From Haemonchus contortus (taxonomy: Eukaryota; Nematoda; Chromadorea; Rhabditida; Trichostrongylidae): a stretch of DNA of 64,000 bases. Positions 1 through 13,869 of the stretch are shown in pieces. The first letter of the stretch is position 1; every line of letters starts with the position of its first letter. The stretch covers positions 11,200,091 through 11,264,090 of the forward strand of contig LS997564.1 in the NCBI GenBank assembly GCA_000469685.2. The letters run 5' to 3'. Position numbers and translations under genes: made by a program. The notes under the pieces are model-generated. The model was not told the origin of the DNA, ran no database searches, and saw nothing but the letters and a program-made list of their open reading frames with translations.

Positions 1-3000
1 TATCCAAGAAGCCCGATGCTTGGGCTCCGTCGATTTCCATATTACATTTTTCGTTTTATAAGTTTTCTCGAACATTCCGTTAGCTAACCTCCACCGCTAC
101 CTGTTCAGATAGATGGTTTAGACTGCTCTCCAATCTCTTCTTTCGCTGAGCTGTTATTTTTCATATTCGGTGATGAGCTTTTAACACCACACCCACCAAC
201 ATTTTAAGGAACCACCAATGTGAGAGAAGAAAATTTGGAAATTCGTAGAATGAAAGGTGAACCGCTCGGCGTTACTTGACCTCTTGGGTATTCACCGTGC
301 TTTGAATTTCAATTTGGAACCGAAGTAGCACTCGAGTAAATGTTTGGTTTACAAATTGATTTGCAACCTAAATTTAAGGGAGGCCAACGACCTGAACTGG
401 ATCTTACCCGGAAATCAATCCGGAAAGTCAGAATGAAACGGTTTCTGCGCTTACCAAGGCTTACCTCTAGCCACTGGGAATTATTGACTAGCGAGTTTCT
501 CTGTGGTAACAAATAAAATTTTCCAATCTTTTAGGGACATTTTGTTTGAGAAAAGGAAACTTACAGCCTATCTTACTCGATAAATACCTTAAGCCGTTCA
601 AAAATTTGATTGAAACTCTCAATGTACCAAATGCTTTATAAAGGTAAAAAAAGGACGTGGGGTAGCGCCAAAAGGTTGTGCTAGCACACACATTGTTCAG
701 GGATCGAATCCTGACTTGGTAGTCGCCCATCCCTAGGTCCCCAAGGACCAGTTAATCGGGCGTCGGTTGTGTCTGAGGATAACAGTACTAAATAGCCCGC
801 TGGTTGGGCCCGTAAGTTATAAAATATGCTAAATACGTGAAATACGTATTCAACCGCTGCTACAATTTTGATTGGGAGGCGAATACATAAGCGCAACCGG
901 AAAACTGTGGAATGTGAAAAATCAATTCACATTCTTCACAAGCCATGTCATGGTCCGAAACGATTGCAAAGTGCCTTCACGAACCGGGAATCAATGCGTG
1001 TGTAGTAATGTAGTTTGCAAGATCCACTAAACATCGGTTATCCCTTTTTAAAGCCCTTCAAATCATTTGTATAATTCGCGAATACTTCTTTCTTAAATTA
1101 CTTTTCTTTTGGAGAGCCCTTTATGCCCTTTCCATGCATCCATTCATACAGCTTTATGAACGGCATAATGTTAGCCTGCAAAAGGCTTGCAGAAGCCGGG
1201 GTAGAAGGTCGCGAATGAATAGCTAAGGATAATATGTGTGCACAGTATTAGCACTGTTACCGATGTTAGGCCATGGGTCAAAAAAGATGCTCCTGCAGAA
1301 AACGAGACCAGAACAGACGGATGGAGATAAGGGGTCCATCCACGCCAAGGCGAATTTTTTTCTATGAGGAAAGTTTGTGTCACGTTGATATTCATTCCTG
1401 TTGTTTCTCAGTACCATCAGGCCAACTTTTCGCTTTACTTCTCAGCACTAGCAGCTACGGATTGTTCAGAATTTTCCACCCATATGACCGTTACCGGTTT
1501 ATGATTATTGACTGACAAGCTGTTGTTAAATGTATAGCTTCTGAAGTCGTATATTTTCTCGTTTACCTCATTTATTTGGAATTAAAATTTTATGGCCGAA
1601 GCAAGATAGCTCAAGCTAACATGAGTTCGTTGAAGACCGTACCCCAAACAGATACTCTGAATCCTTACATCTTTCCCATTCTCTGTCGAGTGGCCAATTT
1701 CTTCCGGGAGGATAAAAGCTGTAGCTATAATAGAACCCTAAGTGATTGTATAGGCCAAACACACATCGAAACGCGATCAACATCCAGGATGAAACTCGAA
1801 CGTGTGAGTACGTATAGGGTGAGACTGAAAATGGAGAACCAGTAAGGACATCCATTTTCTGTTTTCACTACCAGTAGGGCAAGAATGATCAGACTGCGAG
1901 AAAGATTTGTGATATTCAATAATAATGGGCTTGATTGATGTGGGAAGTACAGATAGTGAGAGCTCGTTGTTGGGGACCTCGAACGGCCCAAGAATACATC
2001 CATGATAATGACGGAGCTTTCGGACAATTTGCACGAAAGTCCCATCACTACTATTTGTGAAATATCAGAAAGGCCTGCAATCCCAATACAAACTACCCAC
2101 CTAGCAGGCCTATGCTGTTGTCCTCTGTTAACGATGTGACATCACTCTATTTTTGAAGGCCCAGTTCACGGGAATGGTTCGACAGAGATCACTTTCTGGG
2201 ATGCTCCTGAGACCTCCTGATAGCATTAAAAACTTTGTCGGGAAAAACAGTCAAGACATGACGTTATAAGAGCCCCAAAACCGGTTTGTCCGACGTTTGC
2301 ACCTAAAGCAGACGAGTCCTTGAGCGTTCGTGAGGTGTTGAGGTTTCACCATTCGCACCTTGACCAACACCTTACACGCAGGCACCGTAGCCGGTTCACG
2401 CAATGGTGCTTGCATTTGAACAGCTTGTCCAAATATACCTTTCATCATCTATTGGTTTTCTTATTTTTTGAAGTTTTATATTTTATCAAATAAGTTTTCG
2501 TGTTTTTTTTTACCCTTTCTAAGCCATCAGCCTTATCAATCTAAAACTATATACCCAAAAATATAGTAAACTGTGCCTTCAACCAAACAGTAGAAGTCGA
2601 TGAAGGATGGCAGAATCGTCAGGTGCACAAGTCATCATCATACCATTATCCACTGAGATCTTTGAAGAGTTTAATAAACGAACCAAGTAGGCCTTGGAAG
2701 ATACCTGAGCGCTCGGGCTCAGCCACTGTTCTTTGCTGATCAGTGCTTCTTCCTTCAAGGTTGTTTCAGTCCCTCCCCTTTCCCCTCCCCCTGTGACTCT
2801 GCCCACAGGGGAAACTAGAAAAGCTTATTCGCCGTTCACAGTGGTCTTAACTGAAAAGCTTGGCCAATGCTTCAGAAAAAGCAGCTGGAAGCCATTTCTC
2901 ATTCATATCAACTTCTCACGAAAGGGCATCGTTGGTGTTTTTCCGAAGCTTTCATTCCGCCGTTATCTCATTGGAGACACAAAACGCCTCCTACAGTAAA

Positions 3001-3444
3001 GGAACGTCTATGCAGTTTTCGCGACACCGCCATTCAGGGTAGATTATATTCGTTTCCTTGACTTACCAAGTTTTATCGCTGGTGGCTTCTACTTTGTAAT
3101 GCTACATTTTTCACCCCTCTCTACTGCAAGGCCGGTAATCTCAGTATATGAGCTATAATATGTAGTTAAACTTCATGTTTGGCATTTTTCTTTTAGTTAT
3201 GGCGCTTAAGCACTTCAATGGTATTCTTATTCATCAGAGCCTTCCAGGCAAAGGGCAGCAGAAGTTAAGTTGGTATGACTGGGTCCTGATCAGGTCATCT
3301 ATGATCCCTTACGTCCCCACGAGTCATCTGAGCTAAAGCAACTCGAAGACAAACATATGTACTATCTCATTCTCCTAATAACCCCTTCAAAGCTTCATAT
3401 GGATTGGAGTCTTAACAAAAAAAAACGAAAATCCAGATGCTCAC
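1..3444. other. Gene-poor stretch left of CHP exon 2
   Basis: I found no exon that I can support here. The stretch should contain or lead to the remaining 3' exons of the minus-strand CHP gene, but no EF-hand loop was found on that strand. It holds a tRNA-like SINE candidate near 655-800. A short segment near 2,262-2,296 resembles one near 12,308-12,342 at roughly three quarters identity. The open frames present are short, lack splice context and look like chance. Confidence 0.4.
655..800 (+). repeat. tRNA-derived SINE candidate
   Basis: A Pol III A-box-like segment at about 663-675 is followed about 30 bp later by GGATCGAATCC at 701-711, one mismatch from a canonical B box. It does not fold into a full tRNA: the T loop is one base too long and no acceptor stem pairs. 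A decayed tRNA-derived SINE is the best explanation. No poly(A) tail or target duplication was identified, so the ends are approximate. Confidence 0.35.
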
Positions 3445-3616
3445 TCGGCGTCAGCGAAAAATGCATCAATAATCCGTTGACCAAGTGGATTTTGTTGAAG
3501 CTCAGCGATACTTTGAAAGTCGATCTCCGTGAGGAAATGTTCGTTGGTCTCCTTATCACGATGAGTAGCCAATGATAGAAATCGTTTGTACAGTGTTACT
3601 ATACCGCTTCGAGATA
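3445..3616 (-). CDS. pbo-1: Calcineurin B homologous protein, exon 2
   Basis: This exon encodes the first EF-hand region of a CHP protein, an N-myristoylated EF-hand protein that in animals binds and supports Na+/H+ exchangers at membranes (family knowledge). On the minus strand it begins after TATTTCAG and ends at GA|gtgagc, entering in phase 1 and leaving in phase 2. The 57-residue translation includes VTLYKRFLSL and then LTEIDFQSIAELQQNPLGQR followed by IIDAFF. This matches the CHP pattern of helix, degenerate first EF loop and NPLG-RI-AFF motif. It joins in phase to exon 1 at 31,981-32,044 and supplies the residue after its Gly. Exons for EF-hands 2-4 were not found to the left. A separate CHP paralog or an isolated duplicated exon is possible, but the phase match argues for one gene. 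Confidence 0.75.
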
Positions 3617-4294
3617 CTGAAATAAAAACCTGATTTCAGGCTGAATAGATTTCAAAATATTTCCAAAAATACAAATATACTCTATCGAAAATAGCAAAAA
3701 AAATTTAAATTGATTCAAAATTATGGATAAAAGGAAGGTTGGATCGCGCTTGATTCTCTTCTGCAGCAGATACTGCGGGAGAAGGGGCTCATATGTTCAT
3801 GAATGTGTGCCAGTCCAATATGCCATCTTACCCTAGGCTTCACTTCCACTGACAATGAGTTGGAGTATAAAAGACGGACCAATTCAGCCAGTCATTACTC
3901 CCTTCATTTCTTTTTACTCAAAACTTTTTTAACTTTCTCATTCCATTTATTCATACTGAACTTTGCGGCAGCGACAGATTGGAATCTTCGAAGTCCGGAC
4001 GGGTTTTTTCTTCAAAGCTGATCTTATAAGTGATGTGTTACTGTTATCATAACAAGCTGTCATGTCGCACAAATAGGGCAATATCTAATAACTCTGGTAA
4101 AGAGCCTCTTTTTGCTATCTTTGATTTTCCTGAACATCACTTCTCGCATGAGGGATTCAACCCCATCTATTATGAGGGACTATCTAGAAACAACTATAGC
4201 TTTTACTTGAGTTCTTCTTGAGTACACGCAGACAAAGTTCCACCGCTGAGCAGTCAGACAGTCAACTCAATCACTACATGCCTCAAATGACATA

Positions 4295-4820
4295 CAGTAG
4301 CGCTCAAAAGTCTTCGGTGGAATGGTTCTTCAGCCATACTTTTCAGTCGTAACTTCTTTCCTACTGGATCTAATAAAGCGAAATTTCTATATTCGGAGCG
4401 TGGATGTATTGTGAATATTTACCACTATTAACTTGCAATCTGATCATGTTCCAGATATTCCTAGGGGTATGAAATCAAAATCGACTGAAAATACAGATGA
4501 TGGTCCTTCTAGAATCTCTTTCCTTTTTATAATGGCAAAAGTGTACGAGCGGTATTGCCGAACACAATAGATGAGAAAAACGCACATAAGGTGCGATTAA
4601 GTGCTGACGCCAACAACTTTAGTTTTAGCAAAATGTGCTACCGCAACAAGCACCTTACTCTACCTGTGGATATTGCAGCTTTGCAGTGAAATAGGGTTGG
4701 GTAGGGTGAAGTATGCTCTAGTTGGACATATCCAAATTTCGTGTCATTCGGTCTACTAAGAAAGAAGTTATGAACAAAAAAGCGTCAAAGCATTTCACCG
4801 AAGACTTTTGAGCGCTACTG
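4295..4820. mobile_element. Tc1/mariner-type MITE with long imperfect TIRs
   Basis: Both ends carry the inverted repeat CAGTAGCGCTCAAAAGTC, with 25 bp identical (4,295-4,319 and the complement of 4,796-4,820). Similarity continues imperfectly for about 100 bp, including a shared AACTTCTTTC. TA dinucleotides flank both ends (4,293-4,294 and 4,821-4,822), the target duplication of Tc1/mariner transposition. The 526 bp element has no transposase frame, so it is a non-autonomous derivative. Confidence 0.85.
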
Positions 4821-4910
4821 TATATATCATACCTCACAGTATTGGTAACTGAATTAAGTGCAATAATCTTAATAGGAAGTCCTCTTATTAAAATAATAGT
4901 TCCATAATAT

Positions 4911-5045
<135 letters not shown>

Positions 5046-8000
5046 TGAAAGGAATAATAAAACAATGCTTAATCCGATAATAAATCCACATTCGATGGAC
5101 TTCGAGAAGCACCAGATGAATAATTTTTACTACTGATGATGTTTGAACAGAAGTTAACCACGTAATCTTTTACTAGGTAACTGGCGAATGGAATGTAGCG
5201 ATTATAGAGTAGCTGTAGGAATGGTTATGAATGATATGGTCATGTTATGTTATGGCTATCCGCAGCTCCTAGAGCTGTCATAAATTTCTCGGGTGTCGTT
5301 TCGCCACCAATGTTCCCTCCCAGTTGCGTTCAACATTTGCCTGCCTGACTGTCGTCGGAATTTTCGGAAACTTCTTTTTACCCATTCCTATTATTCTTTA
5401 TCAGTTGCTATGATTCTCGTTTGAAAGGGTTCACGTATTAGTTAATTCTTTACTGTTATGATTAGTATTGAGTACAAATGTTCTGACTACCTTCCTCTAT
5501 CAGTAGCTATCATTTGGTAACACTTTCGGTTATCAATCCTCAAAAATCTTGATATACATTAAATTGATGTAACTTTTACGTAGCTCCTTATACTAGCCCT
5601 TCTCACCACAGCTGGACCAGTATCAGTTGTTATCACTTTCAATCACCCACCATCAACGTCCCCCCTTCCATGTTTGTCCCACTTTCAAATTTGAACGCCC
5701 TATGTTCAGAACAATGGGAATTATGATTTTTCGGTCGCACACTCATATATACACTCATACTTCTATACGTATACCGACCATACACATGCAAACACAGATC
5801 TGCCTACAAAATGCGTGATAGACTTCGTCTCGATTGGTCCTTTTCCTCGGTCGACCATGAGCAGACTATAGAACTGTTAGATGCCAATAAAAATTGATTT
5901 TTTAATTAAAAATTCGAAGAAATATCGTCTCAAATTGCCTCAACTGTAGTATTTGTTCGGACTCTTTGTCATTGAACTCAACAATGATGTCATTAACACT
6001 ACATTCGTATCTGATGACCCTACCGAATATTCTCAAGACCGCTCCTACTCTAACTGACAACTGACTTACCCCTTACTTTAAAAGAGTTCTCAGTTCCACG
6101 TAACGAACCAAGCCACATGACACTAATTTCTTTCCATGAATGAATTCTGTACACCCCTTTTTCATTGTATGCTTCGCATGGCATTTTTCTTCCATAAGCT
6201 TTTAATAGAACAGTCATAACTCTTAATTTCTCTCTTCGAAAACCCGAAATTTGCCGTCATTTGTCAAACGCGTCAAAGACGTCGATATTTCCTAGTCTCA
6301 CAAACCTAAATTCTTGCCGAGGTGGTCTATTTATGGAATGAATGAGTAGTTGCTCGACTAGTTACTGGGGAACCGCAAGTTAATGACTACCTAGAAACAG
6401 CTATAATTAATGAATAGAATACAGAGAATACTAATGAGATGCTTAGTTATGCATACAGCTCCTATTCCCTTTGTACCTATTAGTTTGCGTACTTCCAAAG
6501 AACCCAGTGTTTCTGCAGAATTCCTGTGCACCGACTCCAGTTCCAGCCAACCGAATGACTCTCTTACTTTTCCCTACTTGAGTGTACATAGGAACACCTC
6601 CTAAATTTTCAGAATCAGTTAGGTCAAGCTTCTGCAACCTACCAGACCTCCGCTGCGGTTCGCCTAACTGTCGATGCCTACTCTTCGGTCCTGCCCAACG
6701 TCCTGCTTCGTATGAGCGGATACACTGGTATCTCGACGGTATAGGCTTTCCATAGGTCTCACAAGCATTCACACACCAACTGGAGATCCAAATTGTCCAT
6801 TGAATTGCTTTTTAAGTAGCAATATGCTGAGCAGTGATCATCAAAATCCTAGGCTCGTTCTTCCCTCAGCCATCTTCAACGAAGGTACGCTGCTTATCCC
6901 ACCATCCCTTGATCTCGTGACGTCTGAGAAGAAGACCTTAATGAAACCCTTCAGCTCCCTCAGTTCTAAAAAACTTCTGCTTATGAATCCACCGTAACCC
7001 TGATTGGTTCATATGTTTTTAGTCAAAATTTTTGATGGATTGTCTTTGTACGTACAACTACTAGGTGCACTCTAGAAAATGGCTCAGCTGTACTTGAGAA
7101 AAATGTCTATTCCATTGTTCCTTGCTTTCTCGATGAAAAACAAAAAGCTCCAACTCAAAAAGTCCCATTGTGCCCCTTCAGATAGATGGCCTTTAATGAG
7201 TTGGGAGTTTTAGCTGTCTATGAAAGCATTGCGGTAAACGGCGCTGTACAACTTTGAACTAATGGGTGAGGGATCTCGTTCTCGATTTGGCCCCGAAACC
7301 ATTCTCAGTGCTTAGGCCAGCGAGCGTGGGAATTCAGGACAAAGTTCGTCACCCGAGTTCAATCCTGCCTACTTTGTTTCTACCACCGTCTGAAAAAAGC
7401 CTACGATTCGGCCTAAAATTCGATGTTGGTTGTCGAGCGACTGCGATCAACGGCGAATGACAATTATTAATCGCAGCAGAGACGCAAACGGAGTGACGAC
7501 TCTGTATCTTTGGTGTTCTCTTGCGTCCTTTATTTAATTCAACAGCTCGTGTATGCGACAACCCTCTCACAACCGTACAACTTTGGTTTTATTCCGGCAT
7601 ACTCGGCCTACAGTGTATTGTTGGAGCAATGTGAAATACTTCAGCTTTCTTCTGTGTTGCAGCCCCACCAAGCCATGTGGTCATCAATTAGTCGGATCAC
7701 CTTAAAGTAGGAGCATCTTGAACATGTTCAAGGCTTCGAATCACAATCGTTGTCGACGTTGCATTCGAGAAGCATTACTAGCTTGGGGCATCCGTCGTTT
7801 TCCACATCGCCGAGAAGGTGATCGTCAACAATAGCAGTTGGTCCTTCGGAATTAAAGAGAGCAATAAAGCGGCTGAAGCTGGCTGGCGAGGTCCTTTCCA
7901 AGTGTGGCGTTAAATGTTGCCACCACGGAACGAGCACTGGAGCCGTGGACCCTTCCGTAGAAGACACTATTCGATTTCTCGAAGATCGCGACATGGTGTT

Positions 8001-11000
8001 TTCGGAAAAGCTCCGGGGGGCCAAGTCAAATGAGCTGAAGATAATTCTGAGATTGTTCTAGTTTGTGGTGACAGGGTGAGGAACAGGTTCTGATAGAGGC
8101 ACGATGATAAATGTAAATTTGTCCTAGGACTATCACAATAAATAAGACGCCTACGTGTTATAAATACAAATACCTTGAAGATGTACTGGCTAGGCTTCAG
8201 CCGTTCTGAATGTATTGACTGGATAAAGTAGAATTAAACAAGAAAGAATGCCAAGTGTCGTCCTGAAGAAACTACCAAAGCAACATTCCGCTGCTCCATA
8301 TCGTTCGCTTCTTTACTACGATTTAACTTGTCGGCTGAATGATTACGCCTGAATAGTCTGTCCACTTCAAAATCCACTAGCTTTTGAAGAAGCCGTAATC
8401 GACTTTCTCTGCGTCGAAATCTCCTCAAGAGCCCCCACGGCATCGCAGACTGGCTCTCATCAATGGAGCACGTTTTCAGGATTGTCCTTCAAAGTACAAA
8501 CGTCTTGGAGCTGTTTGAGAGGGGAGCCCTTATAAGGACATGCGCAGTTGAATTCACCACCGCCGTCTCTGCAGCTGCACTGCTGATGTGGTGCTCTATA
8601 TTCAGCCAGTTCCGGTTGCACGGGAAATATCTTGAATATCCATCCGGACGAATGTCACCCTAGGGGATCATTCCAATGCAGACGCCTTCTTTATGACCGT
8701 CCATAAACTAAGCAAATATCGTCGCACTCCTACATGTCGTGTTCTATCGTCTACTAACCCATGATCATTATGAAGAAAAACTGTTTCGGCGCTATTAAAA
8801 TGCGTCGCGAACATGGCATGTTAAAGGTAAGGGTTGTGCTGGAGGCTCCAAATAGCCTTTATGCCTATTGAGAGCTCGAAAAGCCGCATCAGGAGCACCA
8901 AAACGAAGCGTTTTTGCTGTTCGACATGTTGCCATCTACATATATGAAACCATGAAGCTGTTCCTTTTGTGCCTATGGCTTTCATGCTCTCCTTATTAAA
9001 AATCTATGTAGTTTTTCCCCACCTCTTCTCTGGCCCTCAAAACCAAACTGCATCTCAGCCCCTAACCCTAATCCGGCCAGATATGACAGTAACAAACTTT
9101 TTACTAGACACAGCAGTACTGGCAGTGCTGAAGTAGAGAAAGTTATAGTAAAGCTTTCTAGGAGAACTTATCACACTGAAAAAAGGACCCGTCATAGCCT
9201 ACGCTTCTACTCAAATAGGCGACTTATTCGAGCCTCTACTCAAAACCACTTAAAAGTACAGGGTCAGGGTTTTAAAAGCTCATGCCGATTTAGCAATTCA
9301 GCAAAAATCAGTTCCGTTAGAAGAACTCACACTATGTGCATAAGGTATGGAATGAGTCCTGAGTAATGTGAGAGAGTTGGCCCTCAAAAGCTGTGTATTA
9401 TTTACGACTTTCACGTTTTATGAACCGAGACGCAAGTTTTTAGACCTTAGACCCCTATTCATGTTCATTCCAGAACTAGTGTTAGCCCTCCACTACTGAA
9501 ATTTTACTGTACTGTACGGCAAGGATAAGCCGTTACCATTACGACGCTATCTTTGAAAAACCTCGATTTTATGACATTCGCTTATGGAAATACCATGCTT
9601 CCCTTCGAACTCTCATTCACCTTCCCTACCATATTCTACTGTTATCAGTCTATGAAGCTTCATAGCTTATTCTAATCAGCATAGTTCAGGGTCTCTTAGT
9701 TAGTAAACTATGAGTAATTTTTGAACAGTACGCTAGACTTCATGTACCTAACTTCTTGCTAGAACCTTTCCTTTCCATTTTTCTGCGTCATATTTATTTA
9801 TTTTGTTTTTGTAAGTGAACCAACCGATCATCGCCGTTCAGTATCTGGCAAATCGGCCCCTCATAGGAGCCTGAGTAGACCATATTGCTTCTTTAAGTGC
9901 AAAACGTCGTCAATAGCTCTCAACTCGCTCTCAAGAGAAATCGCAAAGTCTATGCCCCAGGCTTAATCCCGTCCGCTCTCACGCCGTTGGCACGTTCGTC
10001 GCGTTCGTCGGATAACAGCTTAGCTAATCCCAACTCTGTCCCAAAGGTCAGCACTGCAGACTTATATCCACATTTTGACAGTAGTCATTTCAGAACCAGG
10101 CACTTATCGTAAAATCGTTCCCCGACCACCATCTATTCTGAGCGCTTAAGTCTCTCAAATGTAGCTTTCATACTACCATATTTGGCACCTAATATTAGGA
10201 GCAGATCGGATGTGGCTTCTAATTTCTCTTCTTTGTATATATGTTCTTTTGAAGATCGTTCTCACTATTTTAATAAATTATGGTGTGAGAGTGGGTATAT
10301 GGAGATTCAACGCTCCAATTGACTTCCTCGCTACACCGTTGCTCCTGTCGCTCCTACATGACCGAGTGGGTAGAAAGAGGAAAATCTCAAACAACTGTTT
10401 GAGTGAACTCGAGATATCAGGTCTTTGAACGATGAGACGTTAGTTGACACTCATTTAATGCCTCAAAACTTAGAGGGCATCAGGCCAGGGCGTCGTTCTT
10501 AAAGAACAATCCTCTTATGGCGGTGGATACATATTTTGAGGTGGTGCCCAACCGAAAACCTACCAGTTTAGTGGTCTAACAACTATTCCAATCCAAAAGT
10601 AGGGGTGATGTACAAAGCAGGACGTATTCAGCTGCTAGTGATCTCGGAATTCAAGATTTTTCATTTTATTTTTCCTCTTGGAAGTACAATATTAGCTCAC
10701 GACAGTTTTCTTATGCAAAATTGATTGCCTAAGAACCTACAATGAGACATAGTGTTCAAAGACCAGTCCCAACCAAATTCAATCACGACCCAAACTACCG
10801 ATGGTTACTGAATCCTCACCATCTGGCCTCACGACTGGTATCTAACTATGGGTGAACCAAAGGCAAGCCGCTAAAACCATAAAGACGTCGGCAATAACCA
10901 ATTTAGACCCTCCGTCTCTATCCGCTATTCCTTCTGCATCAATACTTCTCAAATGACAGCTACGCATTAAAGACAAATTGATCTCCATACCATGCCAGGG

Positions 11001-12189
11001 AGGATTGCATGGCTTGGCGCTGAGAAGGGCTAATGATCTCAGGGCGGCTCCGAAGGGACGGCCAGTTTGTGAAGCCTTAGCTGACCAAACTTTGCATTTG
11101 TGCTTCCAGTAAGCCACGAACAGTTCTCACAGCGTTTCCAAAACAAAGCTGGATGCACATCAGCCAGCAATAAGTCTTCGTGACACTGTCATTGTCAACC
11201 TGCGCTGCCTACTGGCCACAAATACCATCTAATGCCAGTCGAGAAGATCACTACTACTTCACTGGACAGGTGGTGACTCTGATTTGAATCAAAATGGGCC
11301 AATTCAATCAGTTTTTTGTCCTTAGCCTTCACCGGGTCTTCTCGCATTCGCATTCCGATACGAAAACGAGATTTAATGGCTCAGTCCGGTGGAGCGAATT
11401 CTGCCTGCAACAAGCCTTGTAGAATCAAGTTCCTTTCTTTGTGGGGAGGAGAGGACCCCAACAAAATGCAACAATGAGATGAGCAGTCGCTGGCTAGTCT
11501 CCCTTAATTAGTTAAACTTCGTAGGCCATGCATGGGCCGAATATTGGCTTTTATGCGAACTATCCCTCATTTTCTCATTTTCCTCATTAACTAGAGGTAA
11601 GCCGACGAACAGTTTTTTCGACTGTGTGGCATCGATCACGCGATCTCAAAGGATGGATAATTTGATATCGCTACTTGAAGTCCCAGACGATCGTTTACAC
11701 AGTGGAGAACTCTTTACTCTACTGATTTTTTACTGCTCTCCGTCACTACCTCCAGCATATCAAGCAAAACCCTGTTGATCAAAGTACCTTCATAATGCAA
11801 AGGTGAGTTTGCGGCACGTCCCAATAGCACTGATTAATCTCGAAAATTCCAATCTTTACAAATTGAGTTTCCATATTTCTTTGACAATCACGAATGTTGG
11901 TAATGAGCCTCCGAACCAACGGAGTTGACCACAAATCGACGCTAGCCTAGACGTGGCTCTGTGTATTTCTCGTTTTCTGGAGCCTGCATAATAAGCTTCA
12001 GTTTACGACGTTTGATCGGTGAAGTATGGGCTTCGGCTTTGCTCAAGCGCCCAAGCCGTGATTTTTGCTCGAATTGAGTTTCGTTTTCAATACCAAAACA
12101 TATAAATCATAATGAAAGAAGCCAAATCTGCTTCGTTTCTCGGTGAAACACATTCCCATAGATTTGCTCGGAACAAAACCCATCCTAGC

Positions 12190-12730
12190 TGACGCTCAAA
12201 GGCGCGGCTCACGATAAAATAGGTTCCCGAGGTTCCCACGAGAATAATTCTGTAGCTTCCAAGAATAGTACATAGGCCGTTGTCGGCCGAAAAAACGGCC
12301 TAGTCAAGGCGTTACAAGGCTCCGAAACCGGCTCGTCCGACGCAGACCTCAAAGTGGCCGTGTTATCTCGGTTTTGTTATTATTGTACTATTCACAGGAT
12401 GGGCGAATAGTACGCTCATGTGAGAGACACCCGGACGGAAGCAAACGGCGATCTTGCACAGCTCTCTTTTTAATACTTTTGCGAAGGCTTATATTTTTGA
12501 AAATCCTTCGGTTTTCGCGTTTTCTTCGTCACCCTTGCACTAGTGTGCACCATGTATTCCACCTTTAACAAACACCTTGAGATTGTCGTGAACTCTGCCC
12601 GGAAGCCACCTAAATTCGCCCATTAAAGTCGCAGGTACCATCTATCTCGCTTTATCGACTGATTATCAATCGACAAGGTGCCCTCATTGTTCGAAAATTA
12701 CATTTTATCGTAAGCCGTCTCTAGGGTGAG
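12190..12730. repeat. Possible decayed MITE with short inverted ends
   Basis: The left end contains GCGGCTCACGATAAAAT near 12,204. The complement of the right end near 12,703-12,719 contains ACGGCTTACGATAAAAT, so the two form imperfect inverted repeats. The left motif also resembles the terminal repeats near 20,415 and 25,370. No clean target duplication was seen, so the call is weak. Confidence 0.3.
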
Positions 12731-13262
12731 AAGAGTTACGCCATGGTGAGGTTTTTTCGCCCGCGACGAGTCTCGTGAGACTTGGCAGCGGCATGTCAAA
12801 ACACAAAATCATTCATCACAAGAGTTATGGATAAGACGTTCCGCCCCGGACGGACATTTTGAAATCTTCACCTTTGCTTTCTGGACACAGCTTTAAGATT
12901 AATGCCCATTGTCACGGAACCGCCCACGACCACTTTCAATTACCCCTTTTCGACCACCCACACTGGGATAGAAAAAAAATTGAATGCCCTTTATTTCATG
13001 CATTTGTAAGTAAGCTATTGGTCGGTACTTGTGTAATACATTGTTAGTTAACATTAGATCCCATTGAATCACTTGGACAAGACAGACAAATTCCCTGGAC
13101 ATGGGTTTTTACAATTCACCGCACCCACGCTGGCCAGCAGGCTCATAACGAGTGTGTTGATAAGCTATCACTAGTTATCATCAAGAATCTTAGGGGAGGT
13201 GTGGGTTACTGTATAGAACGATTCCTAAGAAGGTACAAGGACACTGTCGACTACTACTCGAG

Positions 13263-13869
13263 TTTTCGGGGTTCAGCGGAACCCGAGTTCTTTTTCCTTT
13301 ATTATACTCTCTCAAAAGACTTTCCAGGCTCAAAGATAAGTTTTGCCAAGGCAATCGCAAAAGCTGGTCCATTTAAAGAGTTCCCTTAAGTCAGCAGGGT
13401 ATCATGTGATCTTTTTGATTTACTTGTTTACGTGGATGTGGGAAGTTGCCGAGGTCATACTTTTAGCTCCAGAATTCAATCCGTAACCGAATCACCCTCA
13501 ATACAAACAGGCCAGACATTCCTTCATCCGATCAAAAGGTATCAGATGCAGGGACAGAAAGGAATATTGACTTTGACTTTGTTTTATTCCATTTAATGCT
13601 GAACTATTACTCCAGTTAGAGTTGCGAATGCTTCTTCAGTAGTTCTGAGCTATGGAAAGAATAGCCGACCTCGGCAAATTCCCATATCCAAGTAGACAAG
13701 TAAAATAGAAAGGTCACAAGATACCGTTCTGACTATAGGGAACTCTTTAAATTGGCCAGCTTCCCAGTTTCTGGGTGTGTCTTCGCGAAACTTATCCCTG
13801 AGCCTACAAAGCTGTTCCAAAGGAGCATAATAGAGGAAAAAGAACTCGGGTTTATAAAAACCCGAAATT
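13263..13869. repeat. Foldback element with ~125 bp inverted repeats
   Basis: The arm at 13,263-13,388 is repeated in inverted orientation at about 13,733-13,869. Both read from a CGGG-rich outer end through CCCGAGTTCTTTTTCCT to AATTTAAAGAGTTCCCT-type inner sequence, with about 340 bp between them. Each outer end carries its own small hairpin of CGGGTT paired with AACCCG. Small open frames at 13,190-13,389 and 13,733-13,915 are by-products of the arms. No transposase and no obvious target duplication were seen. Confidence 0.6.

Noticed and set aside
655..740. Functional tRNA gene
   Set aside because: B-box-like sequence is present but the T loop is the wrong length and no acceptor stem pairs; a SINE fragment is more likely.
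7262..7400. B-box-like GAGTTCAATCC near 7,354 as another SINE
   Set aside because: No convincing A box at the right spacing, so I left it out.
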